Of a stretch of 14,575 bases of DNA, positions 12,276-14,575 are shown piece after piece. A program made the translations under genes and the position numbers. Below the pieces are notes generated by a model, which saw only the letters and a program-made list of their open reading frames with translations, was not told the DNA's origin and did no database searches. This stretch comes from Opitutia bacterium UBA7397 (lineage in GTDB: Bacteria; Verrucomicrobiota; Verrucomicrobiia; Opitutales; UBA953), in the NCBI GenBank assembly GCA_002470605.1, contig DKND01000045.1, positions 30,952 through 45,526 of the forward strand, read 5' to 3'. Position 1 is the stretch's first letter. Every line of letters starts with the position of its first letter.

Positions 12276-13025
12276 TTATTCAAAACTGAATTCTCCGTCC
12301 ATGGATTCGGGCGGAGGGGCATCGCCGGCGAGGATGGTGCGGACGAAAAGATCGCGATGCTCGGCGCAAGAGCCGTGTTTGCGGAGGGCGTCGACGTGTT
12401 CAGGCGTGCCGTAGCCTTTATGCGTGGCGAAACCGTATTGCGGATAGCGTTCGTGCATCGCGACGAGCATGCGGTCGCGTTCGACCTTCGCGATGATCGA
12501 AGCTAGAGCGATGGCGAGGCTCTTACCGTCGCCGCCTTTGACGGATTCATGGGCCCAGGCGAAGGGGCGGAGCGGTAGACCGTCGACCAGCACAAGGAAG
12601 GTGCGGGCATCCGAACGTCCGAATAGTTCGCCCTCGGTGCCAGCGGCGGCGAAGAGCGGGGCGATCGCGCCTTGGGCGAGTTTGGCGATGCAGCGAGCCA
12701 TCGCGAGGCGGGTGGCGCCGAGGATATTATGCGCGGAGATTTCCATCACCGAACCGGTGGCCCAGGCGGTCTTCAGTTTTCCTTCCGCTTCCATTTCCGC
12801 GATACGGGCGCGAAGCTCGGCACGTTTTTCTGGCGAAAGCCTTTTCGAATCATTGGCCCCGGCCAATTTGCGTAACCATGTCGGTTCGCCGTAAAAGCCC
12901 GCGTCGAGCAGCACGGCACCCGCTACGACCGGGCCGCAAAGCGAACCACGACCGGCCTCATCGACGCCCGCGATACCTGGACGGTCGGCACCTTTCTTGC
13001 GGTCGAATGATGCCAGCGAGGCCAC
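12276..13025 (-). CDS. rnhB: Ribonuclease HII
   Basis: Type-2 RNase H cleaving RNA in RNA-DNA hybrids and at single ribonucleotides in DNA (ribonucleotide excision repair); cytoplasmic. The 249 residues contain GVDEAGRGSLCGPVVAGAV (20-38), with catalytic Asp22 and Glu23; ANDSKRLSPEKR; LVLVDGL (Asp148); and KGGDGKSLAIALASIIAKVERDRM, with Asp166. The substrate-binding C-terminal pattern YGFATHKGYGTPEH...HGSCAEHRDLF follows. It starts at GTG 13025, three bases after the rnhC stop, so the two type-2 RNases H share a transcript. The C-terminal tail (DAPPPESMDGEFSFE) is short and acidic. Confidence 0.97.
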   Translation of the reverse strand: MASLASFDRKKGADRPGIAGVDEAGRGSLCGPVVAGAVLLDAGFYGEPTWLRKLAGANDSKRLSPEKRAELRARIAEMEAEGKLKTAWATGSVMEISAHNILGATRLAMARCIAKLAQGAIAPLFAAAGTEGELFGRSDARTFLVLVDGLPLRPFAWAHESVKGGDGKSLAIALASIIAKVERDRMLVAMHERYPQYGFATHKGYGTPEHVDALRKHGSCAEHRDLFVRTILAGDAPPPESMDGEFSFE

Positions 13026-13028
13026 GTC

Positions 13029-14039
13029 TTATTCCGCTTTTTTGCGGCCCTTGAAAGGCTTGGGGGCGGGCGGTTCGAGGCCGCGCGCTTCGTAAGCGGT
13101 CTTGAAGTGAAGCTTGGCGAAATTGACGAGGATCGCGGGACCGAGCCGGCCGACCAGTTCGATCGCGACATTCTTGGCCTCGGAGCCGGAGCCTTTGGGC
13201 AGGTGGATGTTGCCGTCGGCGGAAAGCCGGTCGAGTTCGCGGACGAACGCCGCGCGCGCGACGATGGAAGCCGCCGCCACGACCGGATCGGATTCCGCTT
13301 TCGTGCGCATGCGTAGGTCAAACTCAACGCCCTTGCGCGCGAGTTCCTTCTGGACGATTGGTTCTTCGGAGAATTGGTCGAGCAGGCCCCATTTCGGGCG
13401 ACGCCCATTCATTTCTTCGTAATTCTTCAGAGCCTCTTCGCAGGAAGTCGCATGCATCCAGCCCAGCAGGCGGTTCAGGTTTTTGCCGAAGCGCGAATGC
13501 AGCTCGTTATATTTCGCCATGCGCATGAACGTCGTCTTCACCGCGACGCCAGGCGTGGAGCGGATGGCGCGGTCGAGCTCGGCGATCTTGGGGTCGGTGA
13601 GCTTTTTGGAATCCTTGATGCCCAAGTCGATCCAGGCGCGGATGACATCGCCGGAAGCGATGACGCAGGCCGAGACCACGGGGCCGAAAAGATCGCCTTT
13701 ACCGGATTCGTCGAGCCCGGCGTGTTCCTCGAACCATTCGGGATTATTTTCTTCTTCGTAGCCGAGCAGGGCCTGACCCGTCACGTCGGGCTCGAGGGTG
13801 AATTTGACAAAATCCTCAGTACCCTTGCCGGAGATCACGCACTTGCCGGATTTGTAGTGCACGATGTTCAGGTTTTCGCCTTTGAAGGCGAAAGCCGAGT
13901 GATCGACCGGAAAACTCACCCAGCGTTTGGCCACGAGGATGCCGCGCAGCTTTTCGGCCTGGGCGGAATTGAGTTTGACGGTGTGCATCGCTACCTTCTT
14001 GGGATTTTCGTCTGAGTCCGGCTTTGCCTTGCGAGTCAT
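13029..14039 (-). CDS. rnhC: Ribonuclease HIII
   Basis: Type-2 RNase H of the HIII class, degrading RNA in RNA-DNA hybrids such as R-loops and primers. Of 336 residues, the first 100 or so form the HIII-specific N-terminal TBP-like hybrid-binding domain (HTVKLNSAQAEKLRGIL...GTEDFVKFTLEPD). The catalytic domain then opens with AGLDESGKGDLFGPVVSACV (107-126; Asp110, Glu111). IKDSKKLTD, GLLDQFSEE (Asp221) and TKAESDPVVAAASIVARAAF supply the remaining conserved residues. The DESGKGD motif and the N-terminal domain separate it clearly from HII. A basic tail (KPFKGRKKAE) ends the protein. It starts at ATG 14039, divergent from mutY across 48 bp, and is followed after 3 nt by rnhB. Confidence 0.96.
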   Translation of the reverse strand: MTRKAKPDSDENPKKVAMHTVKLNSAQAEKLRGILVAKRWVSFPVDHSAFAFKGENLNIVHYKSGKCVISGKGTEDFVKFTLEPDVTGQALLGYEEENNPEWFEEHAGLDESGKGDLFGPVVSACVIASGDVIRAWIDLGIKDSKKLTDPKIAELDRAIRSTPGVAVKTTFMRMAKYNELHSRFGKNLNRLLGWMHATSCEEALKNYEEMNGRRPKWGLLDQFSEEPIVQKELARKGVEFDLRMRTKAESDPVVAAASIVARAAFVRELDRLSADGNIHLPKGSGSEAKNVAIELVGRLGPAILVNFAKLHFKTAYEARGLEPPAPKPFKGRKKAE

Positions 14040-14087
14040 TGCGTTCTAGGTCTTACCCGAGTTAGCGATCAAATCCAGCCCCATCCC

Positions 14088-14575
14088 ATGGCCCGCCCCG
14101 AACAAACCCTGATTCAAGCCGCTCCGGCATTAAGAAGGGCGCTTTTGGCTTGGTTTGCCCAGCATCAGCGGAGCATGCCATGGCGGTCGAAACCGACGGC
14201 GTATCGGACCGTGGTGTCTGAGCTCATGTGCCAGCAGACGCAGATTGCGACCGTCATTCCCTATTTCGAACGGTGGGTAAAGAAATGGCCTGATTTCAAA
14301 GCGCTCGCCAAGGCCGATGAAGCCGCGGTGCTTAAACTCTGGGCGGGACTCGGCTATTATTCCCGGGCGCGAAATCTGCTCGGACTGGCCAAGCAAGTCG
14401 CCGCCTTGCCGGTGCCACCCCGTACCGCCGTCGAGTGGCAAGAATTCAAAGGCGTCGGCCCGTATACGGCCGCGGCCATCGCGAGCATCGCTTACGCCGA
14501 GCCCATCGCGGTCGTCGATGGCAACGTCGTGCGCGTGTTATCGCGCCTTGCTGGTCATCGCGCCCAGCTCAAGGA
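14088..14575 (+). CDS. mutY: A/G-specific adenine glycosylase, 3' end outside window
   Basis: DNA glycosylase removing adenine opposite 8-oxoguanine (GO repair system). The visible 162 residues hold the first part of the HhH-GPD fold: SELMCQQTQIATVIPYFERW (44-63, catalytic Glu45; the usual MLQQTQ has Cys for Leu), LWAGLGYYSRARNL (84-97), the helix-hairpin-helix FKGVGPYTAAAIASIAY (120-136) and VVDGNVVRVLSRL (142-154; catalytic Asp144). The 4Fe-4S cluster and the NUDIX-like C-terminal domain lie beyond the window. ATG 14088 is supported by the spacing to the first helix (LAWFAQHQRSMPWR); no Shine-Dalgarno is visible. It is divergent from rnhC, so genome-integrity genes cluster here. Confidence 0.95.
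   Translation, partial: MARPEQTLIQAAPALRRALLAWFAQHQRSMPWRSKPTAYRTVVSELMCQQTQIATVIPYFERWVKKWPDFKALAKADEAAVLKLWAGLGYYSRARNLLGLAKQVAALPVPPRTAVEWQEFKGVGPYTAAAIASIAYAEPIAVVDGNVVRVLSRLAGHRAQLK

Noticed and set aside
13374..14015. 213-residue plus-strand open frame opposite rnhC
   Set aside because: Antisense shadow of a gene with intact RNase HIII motifs.

Overview
This is a GC-rich stretch of bacterial chromosome from a Gram-negative-type cell: several proteins carry Sec signal peptides and one looks like an outer-membrane beta-barrel. RNase HII and RNase HIII together, a divergent Hsp70, weak Shine-Dalgarno sequences and repeat-laden spacers are compatible with the PVC group, perhaps Verrucomicrobiota/Opitutae. 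That placement is inference; there is no rRNA or other phylogenetic marker here. No tRNA, rRNA, CRISPR array or transposase gene was seen.

Layout. 1-1214 (minus): 5'-terminal two thirds of an unusual Hsp70. 1346-1645 (plus): a small Dabb-domain protein with a clear terminator. 1646-2390: a gene-free, repeat-filled spacer ending in a second strong terminator just before an NYN-domain (PIN-like) nuclease gene (2391-3068). 3238-6049: three exported proteins of unknown function. Each of the four genes from NYN onward is separated from the next by a copy of a 92-bp palindromic element. The last of the three genes has lost its natural 3' end to an array of small hairpin repeats.

6209-11853: a six-gene biotin operon, bioA-bioB-bioD-bioF-bioG/H-like-bioC, tightly packed with ATGA or near-zero junctions from bioB onward. 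A near-consensus BirA operator lies in the bioA leader. BioC and the BioG/BioH-like esterase would make pimeloyl-ACP from a fatty-acid synthesis intermediate. BioF, BioA, BioD and BioB would then complete biotin, with BirA plus biotinyl-AMP shutting the operon off. 11854-12275 is a second repeat-rich spacer. 12276-14039 (minus): rnhC then rnhB, adjacent genes for RNase HIII and RNase HII, 3 nt apart. 14088-end (plus): the start of mutY, divergent from rnhC.

The most unusual content is the repeat DNA. There are two kinds of 92-bp palindrome with identical GGGGTCAGG ends, and three of the four copies sit 30-48 bp past successive stop codons. A second family consists of hairpins with a GTAG foot and varied, sometimes covarying stems, in places as inverted pairs. 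This architecture matches REP/REPIN elements moved by RAYT-type transposases. A third, about 105-110 bp spacer module occurs twice in opposite orientations.
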